This document shows, piece by piece, positions 15,165 to 22,878 of a stretch of DNA of 64,000 nucleotides. Position 1 is the first letter of the stretch. Every line of letters begins with the position of its first letter. Source of the stretch: Agromyces luteolus (GTDB lineage Bacteria; Actinomycetota; Actinomycetes; Actinomycetales; Microbacteriaceae); contig NZ_WODA01000023.1 of assembly GCF_009729855.1 (NCBI RefSeq), positions 248,001 through 312,000 on the forward strand, written 5' to 3'. The translations under genes were made by a program, and so were the position numbers. Under the pieces are notes generated by a model, which saw only the letters and a program-made list of their open reading frames with translations, ran no database searches and was not told the DNA's origin.

Positions 15165-15806
15165 TCACGCCTCCCTGACGGGCTGCCGCAGCACCGTCCG
15201 CAGCCTCTCGGGGGCCGTGCGCCGCGGGTCGCTCAGGTAGATCTCGTGGTGCGGGCCGTTGAACGTGAGGCCGTGCTGCGGCATCCACTCGTGATGCAAC
15301 CGAGCGAGCGTCGGGGCCTCGTCGGCGAACGGCCCGAGGTGGAGGATCTGCGCCGAGCTGCCCTCGGCCAGGCGCGTGAGGCGGAGCGCGTCGAGCGACG
15401 GCGACCCCCGGCCCTTCGCCCGGGTTGCCTCGGCGCCCGCCTCGACGGCCGCCTCGTCGATCCAGTCGGGCTGCGCGATGAGCATCGTCCAGTTCCAGGC
15501 GGACCGGTCGTTCGCGGCGAACGCGCCGGGGTCGTCCGCCCACCAGAGGCCCTCGAGCGGGGCGACCGTGAAGTCGCGCCCGAGCGCCTTCCTGCTCGCG
15601 GACTTCACCGCGTACGCGACCCCGAACAGCGCCTGGACCGCCTCGGCATAGGCCGGCGTCGTGTTCGGGTCGCCGTGCCCGTCGACCGCGAGGTACTGCA
15701 TGGGCGGCACGTCGACGAGCGCGAAGTCCCTCGCCGACGGCGCGTACAGGTCGCGGTGCGCGCGCTTGACGTCGTACTTCTCGGGCTGGCCGCCTTCCGG
15801 TGCCAT
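15165..15806 (-). CDS. GyrI-like small-molecule-binding domain protein
   Basis: A 213-residue protein with the GyrI/SHS2-type effector-binding fold. FALVDVPPMQYLAVDGHGDPN at about 28-48 is the opening strand typical of this family, and the closing section HEWMPQHGLTFNGPHHEIYLSD is also characteristic. Related domains bind amphipathic or aromatic ligands, sequester toxins, or act as cyclopropanoid hydrolases. No DNA-binding domain is present. The ATG at 15806 lies 6 nt after a TAGCCT box, implying a leaderless mRNA whose promoter sits inside the last codons of the upstream gene at 15816. Confidence 0.8.
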   Translation of the reverse strand: MAPEGGQPEKYDVKRAHRDLYAPSARDFALVDVPPMQYLAVDGHGDPNTTPAYAEAVQALFGVAYAVKSASRKALGRDFTVAPLEGLWWADDPGAFAANDRSAWNWTMLIAQPDWIDEAAVEAGAEATRAKGRGSPSLDALRLTRLAEGSSAQILHLGPFADEAPTLARLHHEWMPQHGLTFNGPHHEIYLSDPRRTAPERLRTVLRQPVREA

Positions 15807-15812
15807 GCGCGA

Positions 15813-15818
15813 AGGCTA
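15813..15818 (-). promoter_or_regulatory. -10 box for leaderless GyrI-like gene
   Basis: On the minus strand TAGCCT ends 6 nt before the ATG at 15806. It overlaps the stop codon of the upstream gene. Confidence 0.45.
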
Positions 15819-16268
15819 CGCCCGGCCCCCGACGCTGCCGGATCCTCGCGCCGCCGCGTGGCACAGCCGGTCGCGGACCCACCCCGCGGCATCCGCCTGC
15901 GTCAGCTCACCCGACCGCACCAGCCGGGCGAACTCGATCGCCTCGTCGCTGAGCCGCCCGTCGGGCGTCGTGGGCGGATCGCGCAGCACGACGGTCGTGA
16001 GCCACCGCGTGAGGGGGCCGCCGATGCGTGCCGCGACGGCCACCGTGCCCGCGAAGTGCCTCGCCTGCCCGTCGGTGCGGTCGTCGACGTGCCGCCGGAA
16101 CCCGCGCCCGCGCAGCCGATTCCGGCCGCCGGATGCCGCGTCGAGCATCCAGCGCGGACCCCGCCCCACCCCGGCGGCGCGTCCGAGCTCCTTCAGGAAG
16201 CGCCGGTCGGCGTAGCCGCGACGGGCGAGCTGCTCGATCGAGTCGGCGAGGGCGGCGCAGGCATCCAC
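15816..16268 (-). CDS. Conserved hypothetical protein
   Basis: A protein of about 150 residues with no family I recognise. It has helical N- and C-terminal thirds around a basic middle (GGRNRLRGRGFRRHVDDRTDG). The C-terminal stretch DGRLSDEAIEFARLVRSGELTQADAAGWVRDRL resembles small actinobacterial regulatory or stress proteins. The start is uncertain. GTG at 16268 lies exactly 6 nt after a TACCCT -10 box, fitting the leaderless pattern seen elsewhere. ATG at 16292 has an upstream GGAGGG and would share bases with the divergent SDR start codon. It is followed 9 nt later by the GyrI-like gene. Confidence 0.55.
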   Translation of the reverse strand: MDACAALADSIEQLARRGYADRRFLKELGRAAGVGRGPRWMLDAASGGRNRLRGRGFRRHVDDRTDGQARHFAGTVAVAARIGGPLTRWLTTVVLRDPPTTPDGRLSDEAIEFARLVRSGELTQADAAGWVRDRLCHAAARGSGSVGGRA

Positions 16269-16293
16269 CCGGATAGGGTATGGCTCACCCATG
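16266..16293. promoter_or_regulatory. Overlapping divergent start/promoter region
   Basis: Within 28 bp lie the minus-strand GTG start (16268-16266) with its TACCCT box (16280-16275), and the plus-strand ATG (16291) with TATGGC ending 6 nt before it (16279-16284). The two -10 boxes overlap, so the promoters probably exclude each other. The plus ATG also overlaps a minus-strand ATG at 16292-16290 through the shared CATG. Confidence 0.5.
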
Positions 16294-17169
16294 CACGCAT
16301 CCCTCCCCCTCGCCGGACGCACCGCGCTCGTCACCGGCGTCTCCCGCCGACGCGGGATCGGCTTCGCCGTCGCGACGAGGCTCGCCGAGCTCGGCGCGAA
16401 CCTCGTCGTCCACCACCACCGCCCGCACGACCTCGACCAGCCGTGGGGCGGCGACGACCTCGACGAGGTGCGCCGCGGCATCCGCTCGGCACTGGCACCG
16501 GGGGCGGTGATGCGCGACCTCGGCGCCGACCTCGCGGACCCGGGGCAGGTCGAGCCGCTGATCGACGCCGCGCGCGGGCTCACGGGCGACCTCGACCTCC
16601 TCGTCTGCAACCACGCGAAGAGCGGCGACGACGGCGGCATCCTCGACATGACCCCCGAGCGCCTCGACGCGTTCTGGAGCGTCAACGCCCGGTCCACGCT
16701 GCTCCTCACGGCCGCGTTCGCACGATCGAAGCGACCACGAACCCGGGCGGATGCCGCGCCGCTCCGGCCCGGCGAGCGGCTCCGCCGCGACGCGCCCTTC
16801 ACCGAGCCGCAGGGCCGCGTGATCTGGATGACCTCCGGCCAGGTGCACGGCCCCATGCGGGGCGAGGTCGCCTACGCGACGAGCAAGGCCGCGCTCGCGG
16901 GCGTCACCGCGACCGTCGCCGCCGAGCTGCTCGAGCTCGGGATCCTGCTGAACACGATCGACCCCGGCCCCGTGAACACCGGCTACCTGGACCCCGAGAC
17001 CGCCGACCGCCCGCTCGACGAACTCGAGGCGTACCTCGCGACGACGCCGTTCGGACGCGTCGGCCGCCCCGAGGACGTCGCGAACCTCATCGGATGGCTC
17101 GTCACGCCCGGCGGCGCGTGGGTCACCGGGCAGGTGCTCACGAGCGACGGCGGCTTCAGCCTCGGGTGA
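16291..17169 (+). CDS. SDR family oxidoreductase
   Basis: A 292-residue short-chain dehydrogenase. The cofactor site is TALVTGVSRRRGIGFAVA at about 10-28. The catalytic Tyr-Lys pair is in EVAYATSKAAL (about 193-203), and the C-terminus VTGQVLTSDGGFSLG is typical of classical SDRs. There is an unusual charged insertion near 145-170 (SKRPRTRADAAPLRPGERLR) between the NNAG-equivalent CNHAKSG segment and the active site. The cofactor motif is of the GxxxxxGIG type, as in enoyl-reductase-like members. The substrate is unknown. The start has no ribosome-binding site and is probably leaderless. Confidence 0.85.
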   Translation: MHASLPLAGRTALVTGVSRRRGIGFAVATRLAELGANLVVHHHRPHDLDQPWGGDDLDEVRRGIRSALAPGAVMRDLGADLADPGQVEPLIDAARGLTGDLDLLVCNHAKSGDDGGILDMTPERLDAFWSVNARSTLLLTAAFARSKRPRTRADAAPLRPGERLRRDAPFTEPQGRVIWMTSGQVHGPMRGEVAYATSKAALAGVTATVAAELLELGILLNTIDPGPVNTGYLDPETADRPLDELEAYLATTPFGRVGRPEDVANLIGWLVTPGGAWVTGQVLTSDGGFSLG

Positions 17170-17204
17170 GCCGGGTCGCGTGGGCGGCCTCGCCTACCCG
17201 CGCA

Positions 17205-17843
17205 CTACCCGACCAGGTGCGCGACCTGCTCCACGACGAGGACCCCCGCGAGCACGATCATCGCCGCGCCCGACACGCGCGACACGATCCGCATCGCCGT
17301 CGGCCGCAGGCGCAGCACCGTGCGCGCGCCGAAGCCCACGACCGAGTACACCGCCGCGCACGCCGCCACGAAGATGAGGCCGAGCACCGCGAGCTGCACC
17401 GGGATCGGCCAGCTGCCCGCGGCATCCGTGAACTGGGGCAGCAGCACGACGAGCACCAGCAGGCCCTTCGGGTTGAGCCCCGAGACCCCGGCGCCCTGCA
17501 GCAGGCGAAGCCACGGGCGAGCGGATGTCGCGGCCGCCCCGCCCGAGACCGTCGCGGCCACCACCGGCGGTTGGCGCAGGACGCGGACGCCGAGGTACGT
17601 CAGGTACGCCGCCGCAGCCAGGGTCAGCGCCACGATGAACCACGGCAGGGCCGCGACCACCGCGCCGACGCCGATCGCGACCGCGGCGACGACCGCGAGG
17701 TAGCCGAGCAGGATGCCCGCGAGCGACGGCAGGATGGTGCGCTCGCGCGTGCCCGCGGCGATGAGGTACGCCCAGTCGGGTCCGGGCAGGATCACCATCA
17801 GGGTCATCATCACCGAGCACGCGATGAGCAGTTGCACGTCCAT
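17205..17843 (-). CDS. LysE-family amino-acid exporter
   Basis: A 212-residue inner-membrane protein with six predicted helices and the family opening MMTLMVILPGPDWAYLIAAG, in which the PGPD motif is diagnostic for LysE/RhtB exporters. A second conserved motif, GVSGLNPKGLLVLVVLLPQF, lies at about 120-140. These proteins export amino acids or derivatives. The gene is divergent from an Lrp/AsnC regulator, the common arrangement in which the regulator senses an excess amino acid and induces its exporter. The ATG at 17843 lies 6 nt after a TACGTT box, so the mRNA is probably leaderless. Confidence 0.9.
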   Translation of the reverse strand: MDVQLLIACSVMMTLMVILPGPDWAYLIAAGTRERTILPSLAGILLGYLAVVAAVAIGVGAVVAALPWFIVALTLAAAAYLTYLGVRVLRQPPVVAATVSGGAAATSARPWLRLLQGAGVSGLNPKGLLVLVVLLPQFTDAAGSWPIPVQLAVLGLIFVAACAAVYSVVGFGARTVLRLRPTAMRIVSRVSGAAMIVLAGVLVVEQVAHLVG

Positions 17844-17849
17844 GGAACG

Positions 17850-17855
17850 AACGTA
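17850..17855 (-). promoter_or_regulatory. -10 box for leaderless LysE gene
   Basis: On the minus strand TACGTT ends 6 nt before the ATG at 17843. Confidence 0.5.
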
Positions 17856-17908
17856 GGCAGGATCGCGTGGAAGCCGCTGCCCAGTTCCACCACGCCGCGC
17901 CGCGCTCA

Positions 17909-17923
17909 TGGAAGAATCCTCCA
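17909..17923. promoter_or_regulatory. Candidate Lrp/AsnC operator
   Basis: TGGAAGAATCCTCCA is an imperfect 15-bp palindrome (TGGA arms around AGAATCC). It ends 1 nt before the Lrp gene start and lies about 55 bp upstream of the LysE -10 box. Lrp-type sites are typically 15-bp palindromes. Confidence 0.5.
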
Positions 17924-17924
17924 C

Positions 17925-18377
17925 ATGGATGCCATAGATCGGAGAATCCTTGCCGAGCTGCAACGCGACGGCCGCCTGAGCCTCACCGAGCTCGCCGAGC
18001 GCGTGCAGCTCAGCATGTCGCCGACCCACCGCCGGCTGCGCGCGCTCGAGGCATCCGGCGCCATCACCGGCTACCGCGCGGTCATCGACCCCGACGCGGT
18101 CGGCATGGGCTTCGGCGCCCTCGTGTTCGTCACGATGGAGCAGGCGAACCGAGCGACCGTGCCGGCGTTCGATGCGGCCGTCGCCGAGATCCCCGAGGTG
18201 ATCCAGGCGCTGCGCCTCTTCGGCGACCCCGACTACCTGCTGCGCGTCGCCGTGCCCGACCTGCCCGCGTACCAGCGCCTGTGGGACGAGCGCCTGTCGG
18301 CGCTGCCCGGCGTTCGCCGCGTCGAATCGACGCTCGTGATGAAGACGATCGTCGACGACCGGCCGCTGGCGCTGTGA
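17925..18377 (+). CDS. Lrp/AsnC family transcriptional regulator
   Basis: A 150-residue feast/famine regulator. The N-terminal helix-turn-helix at about 1-60 contains MDAIDRRILAELQRDGRLSLTELAERVQLS. The C-terminal ligand-binding RAM domain (about 65-145) includes GFGALVFVTMEQANRATVP and ends VRRVESTLVMKTIVDDRPLAL. Family members bind an amino acid and regulate a linked transporter. The divergent LysE exporter is the obvious target, and a palindrome touches the start of this gene. The ATG at 17925 has no spaced ribosome-binding site. Autorepression is likely, given where the palindrome sits. Confidence 0.9.
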   Translation: MDAIDRRILAELQRDGRLSLTELAERVQLSMSPTHRRLRALEASGAITGYRAVIDPDAVGMGFGALVFVTMEQANRATVPAFDAAVAEIPEVIQALRLFGDPDYLLRVAVPDLPAYQRLWDERLSALPGVRRVESTLVMKTIVDDRPLAL

Positions 18378-18482
18378 GGCTCGCCAGCGGGCGCCCTGAT
18401 TGGGGATGGACCGCGTGCGCCCGGTGTGGAAGCATCCGCTACGGAGAGCCGGCACGACGGCGTGACCGGCGGGAAGGTCGGC

Positions 18483-20090
18483 ATGCAGCACAGGAACAGG
18501 CGGATCTGGGGCGTCGCCACCATCGCGGCACTCGCAGCGGCGACGATCGCGGCCGCACCCGCGTACGCGGCACCGAACACCAACTCGGTCAAGAAGCTCA
18601 CGAAGGCCGTGACGGCCGAGGCGGTGCTCGAGCACCTCGACGCACTGCAGGACATCGCCGATGCGAACGGCGGCGACCGCGCGGCAGGGCGCGACGGCTA
18701 CGCGGCATCCGTCGACTACGTCGTCGGCGAGCTCCAGGCCGCCGGCTACACCCCGGAGGTGCAGGAGTTCGACTTCCAGTACACGGAGGAGAACAGCGAG
18801 CTCGCCCGCATCACACCGCTGCCGACGAACTACGTGCAGGGCGATGACTTCCTGCGGAACGCCTTCGACTCCGGCACGCCGAAGGGCACCGCGACCGGCG
18901 CGCTCGTGCCCGTCGACGTGAACATCCCCGCCGGTGCGCTCCCGCCGAACAGCAACTCGAGCGGCTGCGACCCCGCGGACTTCATCGGCTTCCCGGTCGG
19001 CGCGATCGCGTTCATGCAGCGCGGCACGTGCGGCTTCGCCGTCAAGGCGCTCAACGCGCAGGCTGCAGGGGCATCCGGCGCGGTCATCATGAACGAGGGA
19101 CAGCCGGGCCGCACCGGACTGCTCAACATGATCGGCGACGCCACGGGCCTCACGATCCCGGTGGTCTTCACGACCTCCGCGGTCGGCGAGGACCTGTACT
19201 CGACGACGCCGGGCACGATCGTGACCGTCACGGTCGACTTCGAAGCCGAGGTGCGGAGCGCCTACAACGTCATCGCCCAGACGGCGATCGGCGACGACGG
19301 CAACGTCGTCATGGCCGGTGCGCATCTCGACAGCGTGCAGGACGGCGCGGGCATCAACGACAACGGTTCCGGCAGCGCCGCGCTGCTCGAGACCGCCATC
19401 CAGATGCAGAAGACGAAGCCGAACAGCGCGGTGCGCTTCGCCTGGTGGGGCGCCGAGGAGGAGGGCCTGCTCGGGTCCGAGTACTACGTCGACCAGCTCA
19501 CCGAGGAGGAGATCGCGGACATCGCGCTCTACCTCAACTTCGACATGATCGGCTCGCCGAACTTCATGTTCGGCGTGTACGACGGCGACAACTCGGGCGG
19601 CACCGCGCCCGACGGGTTCATCCCGGAGGGTTCCGCGGAGATCGAGGACGTGTTCGAGTCGTTCTACGACAGCCGCGGGCTCCCCTACCAGGACAGCGAG
19701 TTCTCGGGGCGCAGCGACTACGGCCCGTTCATCGCGGTCGGCATCCCGGCGGGCGGCCTGTTCACGGGCGCCGAGGGCGTGAAGACCGTGGATGAGGCGG
19801 CGCTCTACGGCGGCGTCGCCGGCGCCTCGTACGACCCGTGCTACCACGAGCCGTGCGACAACCTGCGTGGCGACGGCCAGGACGTGGCGCTCTACGACGC
19901 GCTGCGTGCGGACTACGAGCTCGTCGGCAACGTCAACGTGTTCGCGCTCGACGTGAACGCCGACGCGGTCGCGGCCGCCGTCGCGACGTTCGCGTTCGAC
20001 ACGTCGACGGTCAATGGCGTCCGGGTTCCCGGCAAGTCGCACGGAGCCGGCAAGAGCGGCGACGCGTTCGCCGACCGGTTCCCGAGCTGA
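18483..20090 (+). CDS. Secreted M28 family zinc aminopeptidase with PA domain
   Basis: A 535-residue exported peptidase. The signal peptide is residues 1-29, ending APAYA. A protease-associated domain spans about 135-245. The M28 catalytic domain follows, with expected double-zinc ligands His281, Asp293, Glu326, Asp354 and His455 in the motifs AHLDSVQDGAGINDNGSG, AEEEGLLGS, FDMIGSPN and CYHEPCDN; Glu325 is the likely base. Architecture and motifs resemble Streptomyces aminopeptidase S, which releases N-terminal hydrophobic residues outside the cell. The ATG at 18483 follows a GGGAAGG ribosome-binding site. It is monocistronic and ends at a strong hairpin. Confidence 0.92.
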   Translation: MQHRNRRIWGVATIAALAAATIAAAPAYAAPNTNSVKKLTKAVTAEAVLEHLDALQDIADANGGDRAAGRDGYAASVDYVVGELQAAGYTPEVQEFDFQYTEENSELARITPLPTNYVQGDDFLRNAFDSGTPKGTATGALVPVDVNIPAGALPPNSNSSGCDPADFIGFPVGAIAFMQRGTCGFAVKALNAQAAGASGAVIMNEGQPGRTGLLNMIGDATGLTIPVVFTTSAVGEDLYSTTPGTIVTVTVDFEAEVRSAYNVIAQTAIGDDGNVVMAGAHLDSVQDGAGINDNGSGSAALLETAIQMQKTKPNSAVRFAWWGAEEEGLLGSEYYVDQLTEEEIADIALYLNFDMIGSPNFMFGVYDGDNSGGTAPDGFIPEGSAEIEDVFESFYDSRGLPYQDSEFSGRSDYGPFIAVGIPAGGLFTGAEGVKTVDEAALYGGVAGASYDPCYHEPCDNLRGDGQDVALYDALRADYELVGNVNVFALDVNADAVAAAVATFAFDTSTVNGVRVPGKSHGAGKSGDAFADRFPS

Positions 20091-20095
20091 TCCAC

Positions 20096-20138
20096 CGACG
20101 TCGCGGCGGGTGCCCCACGGGCATCCGCCGCGACGTCG
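20096..20138. terminator. Strong hairpin terminator between convergent genes
   Basis: A 20-bp stem (20096-20115 with 20119-20138) is perfect except for one G-U pair. The loop is 3 nt and there is no U-tract. It lies between the M28 peptidase and the convergent MDR gene, so it can serve both. Confidence 0.65.
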
Positions 20139-20144
20139 CTGCCC

Positions 20145-21152
20145 TCACGCGACCCGCAGCACGACGCTCCCGCGCTTGCGCCCCGTGTCGACGTACCGGT
20201 GCGCGTCGACGATGTCGTCGAGGTCGTAGGTCCGGTCGATGACGGCGCGGAGGTCGCCCGCCTCGGCGAGTGCGGCGAGGCGGGCCATCCCGTCGGCGCC
20301 CATCGGCCCGCCCGCCTGGTTCACGCGGATGCCGCGGCGACGGGGCCGCAGCGCGGCGCCGATCATGCCGGCCAGGTCGGCGATCACGAGCAGCAGCGCG
20401 CCGCCCGGGCGGATGAGGTGCGCGACGCGGCCGAACGGCGCGTTGCCGACGCACTCGACGACCACGTCGTAGCGGGGCGCATCGCCCGGCGCGGCGGCCG
20501 CGAAGTCCTCGCGGGTGTAGTCGATGACGTGCGCGGCACCGAGCGAGCGGACGAGCTCGGCGTTCCCGCCGCTGGTGACGGCGGTGACGCGCGCACCGCG
20601 GCGCGCGGCGAGCTGCACGACCGCCGTGCCGACGGCGCCCGACGCACCGTTCACGAGCACCTCGCTCCCGGGGCCGAGGTCGACGACGTCGAGATAGCGC
20701 AATGCGGTGTGCCCGCCGAAGAGCACGGCGGCGGCCTCGTCGAACGAGAGGTTCGCCGGCTTGCGTACGACCTCGCCACCCTCGGGCACGGTCACGTACT
20801 CGGCGTGGCACCCGAAGCGCGCGCCGCGCATGAGCATCACCTCGTCGCCCGGGGCGAAGCGCGTGACGCCCGCCCCGACCGCCTCGACGACGCCGGCCGC
20901 CTCCATGCCGAGCACCGCGTGCTTCGGGCGTCGGAAGCCGATCGCGGGGCCGACGAACAGGCCGAGGCCCCGCGGCACCTCGCGCGCGCGGAGGCGGTGG
21001 TCGGCGATGCTCACCGTCGAGGCGTGCACGCGGACGAGCAGCTCGCCGGCCGAGGGCTCCGGTCGCGGTCGGTCCGCGACGGCGACGGTCTCGGGGCCGC
21101 CGAACCGATCGACGACGGCCGCTCGCATCGTGCGGGTGTCGGTGGTGGTCAT
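20145..21152 (-). CDS. NAD(P)-dependent MDR oxidoreductase, TetR-linked (module 1)
   Basis: A 335-residue quinone-oxidoreductase-type MDR enzyme. The GroES-like domain has PSAGELLVRVHASTVSIADHRLRARE. The nucleotide site is VLVNGASGAVGTAVVQLAARRGARV near 155-180, and there is no structural-zinc cysteine cluster. Proteins of this class reduce quinones, enones or nitro compounds. It is divergent from the TetR gene at 21254, and three related operator copies lie between them, one reaching within 10 nt of this start. Induction by a reactive small molecule that binds the TetR protein is likely. It resembles the MDR enzyme at 55920 in sequence and arrangement. Confidence 0.85.
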   Translation of the reverse strand: MTTTDTRTMRAAVVDRFGGPETVAVADRPRPEPSAGELLVRVHASTVSIADHRLRAREVPRGLGLFVGPAIGFRRPKHAVLGMEAAGVVEAVGAGVTRFAPGDEVMLMRGARFGCHAEYVTVPEGGEVVRKPANLSFDEAAAVLFGGHTALRYLDVVDLGPGSEVLVNGASGAVGTAVVQLAARRGARVTAVTSGGNAELVRSLGAAHVIDYTREDFAAAAPGDAPRYDVVVECVGNAPFGRVAHLIRPGGALLLVIADLAGMIGAALRPRRRGIRVNQAGGPMGADGMARLAALAEAGDLRAVIDRTYDLDDIVDAHRYVDTGRKRGSVVLRVA

Positions 21153-21161
21153 GATCGCTCC

Positions 21162-21245
21162 CTTACCTTGTAAGTCTTACGTCGTAAGATACGCCTTCGA
21201 CCTCGCCGTGTCCATACCCCGGCGAAAGAAACCTCACGTTGTAAG
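21162..21245. promoter_or_regulatory. Triple TetR operator CTTAC-N3-GTAAG
   Basis: Three copies of a 13-bp palindrome lie in the divergent promoter region: CTTACCTTGTAAG (21162-21174), CTTACGTCGTAAG (21176-21188) and CTCACGTTGTAAG (21233-21245, one mismatch). The first two are 14 bp apart. The third ends 8 nt before the TetR start codon. Confidence 0.75.
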
Positions 21246-21253
21246 GTGAACAG

Positions 21254-21958
21254 ATGGGGCCGAAGGCAGCAGAAGCGCGCACGCGCACCCCGCTCACCCG
21301 CGAGCGCGTGCTGCAGGCCGCCTCCGACCTCGCCGACCGAGACGGCCTCGAGGCCCTCACCATGCGCGCCCTCGCCGATGCGCTCGGCGTCGAGGCGATG
21401 TCGATCTACTACCACCTGCCCAACAAGGACGCGATCCTCGACGGCGTCGTCGAGCTCACGTTCACCGAGGTCGGGACCGAGGCGCACGGCCGGGGCACGG
21501 GCCGGTCGCAGGCGGATGCCGCGGGCTGGGCCCCCGCCGTCCGGGAACGCATCCTCGGCGCGCGCCGCGTGCTGCTGCGGCATCCGTGGGCCCCCGTCGT
21601 CATCGACCAGCGCAAGTCGTTCTCGCCCGCGATGGTGCGGCACGTCGACGGCATCGTCGGCATCATGCGCGAGGCCGGGATGTCGCACGACCTCATCCAC
21701 CACTCGCTGCACGCGATCGGCAACCGCATCTACGGGTACGTGCAGGAGCTCTCCGACGACGGGCAGGCCCCGCCGCCCGGGCAGCTCGACGAGATGCAGT
21801 CCTTCGCGCCGAACCTCGCCGCCATGCTCGCCGACGTGGCGCACGTCGACCCCGAGTCGACGCTCGGCTGGTGCGACGACCAGACCGAGTTCGAGTTCGG
21901 GCTCGACCTGCTGCTCGAGGGCATCGAGCGGCGCCGGCTCGCCGAGGCCGCCGCGTAG
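21254..21958 (+). CDS. TetR/AcrR family repressor (module 1)
   Basis: A 234-residue regulator with an N-terminal helix-turn-helix (RVLQAASDLADRDGLEALTMRALADALGVEAMSIYYHLPNKDAIL, about 18-62) and a C-terminal TetR_C-type ligand domain, marked by the LRHPWAPVVIDQRKS segment and FEFGLDLLLEGIERR at the end. The conserved YYHLPNK turn places it with class-C TetR proteins. It is divergent from an MDR oxidoreductase with three operator palindromes between them, so autorepression and control of the oxidoreductase are expected. It is homologous to the TetR at 57071, but the operator sequences differ, so cross-regulation is unlikely. Confidence 0.9.
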   Translation: MGPKAAEARTRTPLTRERVLQAASDLADRDGLEALTMRALADALGVEAMSIYYHLPNKDAILDGVVELTFTEVGTEAHGRGTGRSQADAAGWAPAVRERILGARRVLLRHPWAPVVIDQRKSFSPAMVRHVDGIVGIMREAGMSHDLIHHSLHAIGNRIYGYVQELSDDGQAPPPGQLDEMQSFAPNLAAMLADVAHVDPESTLGWCDDQTEFEFGLDLLLEGIERRRLAEAAA

Positions 21959-21965
21959 GCGGTGC

Positions 21966-22865
21966 TCACCGCGCCAGCCGCGCCTCCGCGTCGAGCCGAG
22001 CGAGCTTGTCGGGGTTCGCGACCGAGTAGAGGTGCGTCACGAGGCCGTCGTCGATGGTCACGCTGATCACGCCGGCGAGCACCCCGTCGACCTCGACCCG
22101 CAGTGCGGGCGCGCCGTTGATCCAGATCACCGAGGCGACCGGGTGGAACCCCCACTTCGCGGTCGCGCCCATGAGGTACGACACGAGCTTGCGCGCGCCG
22201 CGGATCGGGTGACGGGCCGCACCCTTGACCTTGCCGCCGCCGTCGCCGATCGAGACGACGTCGGGCGCCAGGACATCCATGAGCCCCTGCACGTCACCCG
22301 TGTTGAAGGCGACCATGAGCCGCTCGACGACCCGCTCCTGCTCGGTCGGCTCGACCTGCATCCGCGGGCGCCTCGCCGCGACGTGCTCCTTCGCCCGGTG
22401 CGCGATCTGCCGCACCGCCGCCGGGGTCTTGCCCACGGCATCCGCGATCTCGTCGTACGGCAGGTCGAACACCTCGCGCAGGACGAACACCGCCCGCTCC
22501 GCTGGGCCCAGCGTCTCGAGCACCGTGAGCGTCGCGATCGAGAGCGACTCGGCGAGCTCGACGTCGTCGGCGATGTCGCGGCTCGTGAGCAGCGGCTCGG
22601 GCAGCCACTCCCCCACGTACTCCTCGCGCCGGCGCGACAGCGTGCGCAGGTGGTTGAGCGATTGCCGGGTCACGACGCGCACGAGGTAGGCGCGCGCATC
22701 GCGCACCTCGGCCCGGTCGACGTCGGACCATCGCAGCCACGACTCCTGCAGCACGTCCTCCGCGTCGGCGGCCGAGCCGAGCAGCTCGTAGGCGACGGTG
22801 AAGAGCAGGTTCCGGTGCTCGACGAACGGGTCGACGTCGGCGCCGGCTCCGGCGTGCTGGCTCAT
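21966..22865 (-). CDS. SigJ-like ECF sigma factor with SnoaL domain (second copy)
   Basis: A 299-residue sigma factor of the ECF41/SigJ type. Sigma-2 contains FTVAYELLGSAADAEDVLQESWLRW, the linker has the family WLPEPLL, sigma-4 contains LGPAERAVFVLREVFDLPYDEIADAV, and the SnoaL-like domain covers about 180-295, ending YSVANPDKLARLDAEARLAR. The start is taken as ATG 22865 because a TAGGGT box ends 7 nt before it; the in-frame GTG at 22874 would overlap that box. It lies 10 nt after the carboxymuconolactone-decarboxylase gene, whose promoter has GTCACA-N16-TGTCTG, so the pair is probably an autoregulated operon with a second internal promoter. Confidence 0.9.
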   Translation of the reverse strand: MSQHAGAGADVDPFVEHRNLLFTVAYELLGSAADAEDVLQESWLRWSDVDRAEVRDARAYLVRVVTRQSLNHLRTLSRRREEYVGEWLPEPLLTSRDIADDVELAESLSIATLTVLETLGPAERAVFVLREVFDLPYDEIADAVGKTPAAVRQIAHRAKEHVAARRPRMQVEPTEQERVVERLMVAFNTGDVQGLMDVLAPDVVSIGDGGGKVKGAARHPIRGARKLVSYLMGATAKWGFHPVASVIWINGAPALRVEVDGVLAGVISVTIDDGLVTHLYSVANPDKLARLDAEARLAR

Positions 22866-22872
22866 GCGCGCC

Positions 22873-22878
22873 ACCCTA
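22873..22878 (-). promoter_or_regulatory. Internal -10 box for leaderless sigma gene
   Basis: On the minus strand TAGGGT ends 7 nt before the ATG at 22865. It overlaps the stop codon of the CMD gene. Confidence 0.45.

Noticed and set aside
15246-18377. A 1043-codon plus-strand frame
   Set aside because: Only its last 150 codons (17925-18377, Lrp regulator) are real. The rest runs antisense or out of frame through the GyrI-like, hypothetical and SDR genes.
17205-20042. A 945-codon minus-strand frame extending upstream of the LysE exporter
   Set aside because: Only 17205-17843 is supported. Upstream it is antisense to the Lrp and M28 peptidase genes and reads as low-complexity charged sequence.
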